From the NCBI GenBank assembly GCA_022424925.1, contig JAKMGM010000159.1:1-25307 (forward strand): DNA of 25,307 nucleotides. Reading direction: 5' to 3'. The first letter of the stretch is position 1, and every line of letters begins with the position of its first letter. Under the pieces are notes generated by a model. The model ran no database searches and was not told where the DNA came from. It was given only the letters and a program-made list of their open reading frames with translations. Of the stretch, positions 23,400-25,307 are shown in pieces. A program made the position numbers and the translations under genes. This DNA comes from Candidatus Poseidoniaceae archaeon. GTDB taxonomy: Archaea > Thermoplasmatota > Poseidoniia > Poseidoniales > Poseidoniaceae.

Positions 23400-24439
23400 A
23401 CGAGGGATTCGACGCAGATGCTGAACCGAAACCAGACGAGCATGTGCCTGAAGCACCCGTGACGGGTAAAGTACGCTTAGATGCGGCATGGGGTTCAACT
23501 GAAGGCGATGAAGACCTTTCAGTTCAAACGACGGTTGCATCGAAAAACGAAGGACACATTTTCAAACAGCAATACAAACCTTGGGAAGGTGAACTTAACC
23601 CCCGATGGATGAGAAATTGGGCGATTTTGCGGCACCATTTGCTGGGGATTTTCAAGAAAGGACATCGACCCTGGGGCGTACCAATCCGGTTGTTTTTGCT
23701 TGTCGTATTCATTGCTTCACTCACCGATGTCGGAATGACCATCGTGTCCGGACTGATTGGTGATTCCGGCCTCCATTCCATATGGGGCGTGAGCAGAGAC
23801 AACCTCTACGGTCACGTACTCGGTTTCTTTCCACGAAACATGCTCTACTACCCAGTCATTGCTGCATTGCTTGTTGGAGGCGTTATCTCCGAGGACAGGC
23901 AACATGGCACTTCAGCCATGTATTTCTCAAGGCCAATAACGCGATTCGATTACGTTTCAATGAAGTTTCTCGCAGTCGCGCTGATTCAGGCGCTCATCAT
24001 TCTGGTGAGCCTTGGACTGTACTACTTCGCAGAAATCGTTAGTATGGGTCGAGGATGGGCATGGATATTGGATACATTCCCGATGTTTTTGGCAGCAGCC
24101 CTCAGCGGTATCTTGCTCATTTTCACTTACACCAGCATTGGTTTGGCTCTGTCCAGCGTTTCCAAGGGCAAATTTTTCCCAGGAATCGCGCTGCTGTCCA
24201 TAGTCTTGGGGACCAAAGTACTCGCCTTCATCGCTTCAAATCTGTTCGATCGTGACATACTGTATCTGCTCTCACCTTACGATTGCTTGGCGCACGTCGG
24301 CCAAGCCATCATCGGAACGCAACCAACGTACGACCAATACGCTTGGACCTGGTCGCTTGCATCTCTCGCTGCAATGAATGCACTTGCGTTGTTCGTCCTT
24401 AGTTCGCGTGTTTCCTCAATGGAGGTGACCCGTGAATGA
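23396..24439 (+). CDS. ABC-2 type transporter permease
   Basis: Membrane subunit of 347 residues. A hydrophilic, acidic N-terminus (about 1-75) precedes about six membrane segments: the first near 95-120 (PIRLFLLVVFIASLTDVG), then MLYYPVIAALLVGGVI with the ABC-2-typical SEDRQHGTSAMYFSRPITRFDY cytoplasmic loop (shown by EDRQHGTS and SRPITR), then ALIQALIILVSLGLYY and three more. That loop is characteristic of NosY/ABC2_membrane permeases. It is encoded between two different ATPases, with overlaps of 4 bases on each side. GGAGGTGA near its 3' end is the ribosome site of the next gene. Confidence 0.85.
   Translation: MNEGFDADAEPKPDEHVPEAPVTGKVRLDAAWGSTEGDEDLSVQTTVASKNEGHIFKQQYKPWEGELNPRWMRNWAILRHHLLGIFKKGHRPWGVPIRLFLLVVFIASLTDVGMTIVSGLIGDSGLHSIWGVSRDNLYGHVLGFFPRNMLYYPVIAALLVGGVISEDRQHGTSAMYFSRPITRFDYVSMKFLAVALIQALIILVSLGLYYFAEIVSMGRGWAWILDTFPMFLAAALSGILLIFTYTSIGLALSSVSKGKFFPGIALLSIVLGTKVLAFIASNLFDRDILYLLSPYDCLAHVGQAIIGTQPTYDQYAWTWSLASLAAMNALALFVLSSRVSSMEVTRE
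24421..24428 (+). promoter_or_regulatory. Full-length Shine-Dalgarno for the second ABC ATPase
   Basis: GGAGGTGA, the complete anti-Shine-Dalgarno complement, ends 7 bases before the ATG at 24436 and lies inside the permease gene. It identifies a start that overlaps the permease stop (ATGATG). Confidence 0.7.
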
Positions 24440-25307
24440 TGCCTGACTTCGACCAGCAAGGGCAAGCCCAATCCAAGGAATGGACTCCGGACCTTGCCGC
24501 ACCTGCAATTTTGCTGGAAAATGTCTCCAAAAGTTACGGGCGAATCTTTGCATTATCGAACATAACCCTTGCCTTGAACGGGGGAGTGACGGGTATTCTT
24601 GGGATGAACGGAGCAGGGAAGTCAACACTGTTCAACATCCTCATGGGGAAGTTGAAAGTTAGCCAAGGTAGCGTCAAATTGTTTGGAACCGACCCGTGGA
24701 AAAACCCCGCACCATATGCGAGGGTTGGTTTCGTTCCTGAACACGAAAAAATGTATGACTGGATGACTGCGCACGGGTTTGTGTCCACATTTGCACGCCT
24801 CAATGGATTAACACGAGCAGAAGCGAATACAGAAGCCGACAGAGTTTTGGATTTTGTAGGGCTTACCGATGTTGCTTACAAAAAAATCGGCCAATTCTCG
24901 AAAGGTATGCGCCAACGGGTTAAAATTGCTCATGCTCTGGTCAATGACCCTGATTTAATCATCCTTGATGAACCGCTCCAAGGTTGCGACCCGCTCGCAC
25001 GAACAACCATCATGAATGTCATACGTGAACTTGGAAAATTGGGGCGTACTGTCTTGGTGAGCAGCCACATCCTTCAAGAAATCGAACGAATCACCGAACA
25101 AATCGTTATTCTTCACCAAGGAAGATTGCTGGCACTCGGAAACCTGCACTCGATTCGTGAACGCCTCGACCAGATACCTCATCGCATCTCTATCCAAGCC
25201 GAGGACCCAAAAGCACTGGCAAAGGATATTATTGATATTGATGAAGTGTATGGAATCTCGTTCCATGACGAGAAGAACGTATCGATTCAAACACATAATC
25301 TTGGAGC
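24436..25307 (+). CDS. ABC-2 type exporter ATP-binding protein (second copy, 3' partial)
   Basis: The frame is open to the end of the window; 290 residues are visible. After an N-terminal tail of about 24 residues come LLENVSKSYGRIFALSNI, Walker A GMNGAGKST (near residues 56-64), Q-loop region VPEHEKMYDW, signature FSKGMRQR, Walker B LIILDEP followed by LQGCDP (Cys in place of the common Leu in the D-loop region), and H-loop VSSHILQE. It differs clearly from the first ATPase of the operon, so the pair may form a heterodimer or serve two permeases, the second lying beyond the window. The ATG at 24436 is set by the Shine-Dalgarno at 24421-24428; the ATG at 24439 is an alternative. Confidence 0.87.
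   Translation, partial: MMPDFDQQGQAQSKEWTPDLAAPAILLENVSKSYGRIFALSNITLALNGGVTGILGMNGAGKSTLFNILMGKLKVSQGSVKLFGTDPWKNPAPYARVGFVPEHEKMYDWMTAHGFVSTFARLNGLTRAEANTEADRVLDFVGLTDVAYKKIGQFSKGMRQRVKIAHALVNDPDLIILDEPLQGCDPLARTTIMNVIRELGKLGRTVLVSSHILQEIERITEQIVILHQGRLLALGNLHSIRERLDQIPHRISIQAEDPKALAKDIIDIDEVYGISFHDEKNVSIQTHNLG

Noticed and set aside
1..25307. CRISPR arrays, insertion sequences, integrases, phage genes, defence islands, riboswitches
   Set aside because: I looked for repeated spacers, transposase motifs, terminal inverted repeats and riboswitch-like leaders and found none; the region reads as ordinary core chromosome with some transferred operons.

Overview
The window looks like a compact piece of a mesophilic archaeal chromosome. 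The archaeal markers are an archaeosine-type tRNA-guanine transglycosylase with a C-terminal PUA domain, an archaeal-type NMN adenylyltransferase (NadM), a DRG-family GTPase with a TGS domain, a COG2108-type radical SAM protein, and a tRNA-Val(CAC) with no encoded CCA and a TATA-like box upstream. Alongside these sit GrpE, a complete bacterial-style SUF operon and a ThiBPQ thiamine importer. This mix, with tight gene packing and acidic proteins, best fits marine Thermoplasmatota such as Ca. Poseidoniales (Marine Group II). That placement is an inference from gene content; no rRNA is present to confirm it.

Layout. 1-3416 (+) holds thiB (5' truncated by the window), thiP and thiQ. 3485-6019 (+) holds an unrecognised helical protein, an SPFH-like protein with a C-terminal zinc ribbon, and a PAP2-family membrane phosphatase. 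6016-9601 (-), read right to left, holds pdxT, a radical SAM protein, tRNA-Val and a thioredoxin-CcdA fusion. 9719-11464 (+) holds a class V aminotransferase and nadM. 11465-13036 (-), read right to left, holds an unknown 226-residue protein, grpE and a small Lys/Ala-rich protein. 13166-14281 (+) is the DRG GTPase. 14282-19410 (-), read right to left, is sufC-sufB-sufD-sufS-sufE-sufT. 19536-22322 (+) holds a NifU-C-domain protein, transcribed away from suf, and tgtA. 22389-25307 (+) holds ABC ATPase, ABC-2 type permease and a second ABC ATPase cut by the window end.

How the genes work together. The suf operon plus the NifU-like protein form a full iron-sulfur assembly set: sulfur mobilisation by SufS/SufE, scaffold by SufBCD, and likely carrier or targeting roles for SufT and the NifU-like protein. 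Likely clients in the window include the radical SAM enzyme. ThiBPQ, PdxT and NadM point to vitamin and cofactor metabolism (thiamine uptake, pyridoxal phosphate and NAD synthesis).

Packing is extreme. Neighbouring genes are joined by ATGA/TGATG overlaps or by stop codons merged with the next Shine-Dalgarno sequence, and three convergent gene pairs abut or overlap at their stop codons. No gene-free stretch exceeds about 130 bases. I saw no CRISPR array, transposon, integrase or phage gene. The most unusual items are the tRNA-guanine transglycosylase that has lost its zinc ligands, the helical/SPFH-zinc-ribbon/PAP2 cluster, and the thioredoxin-CcdA fusion.
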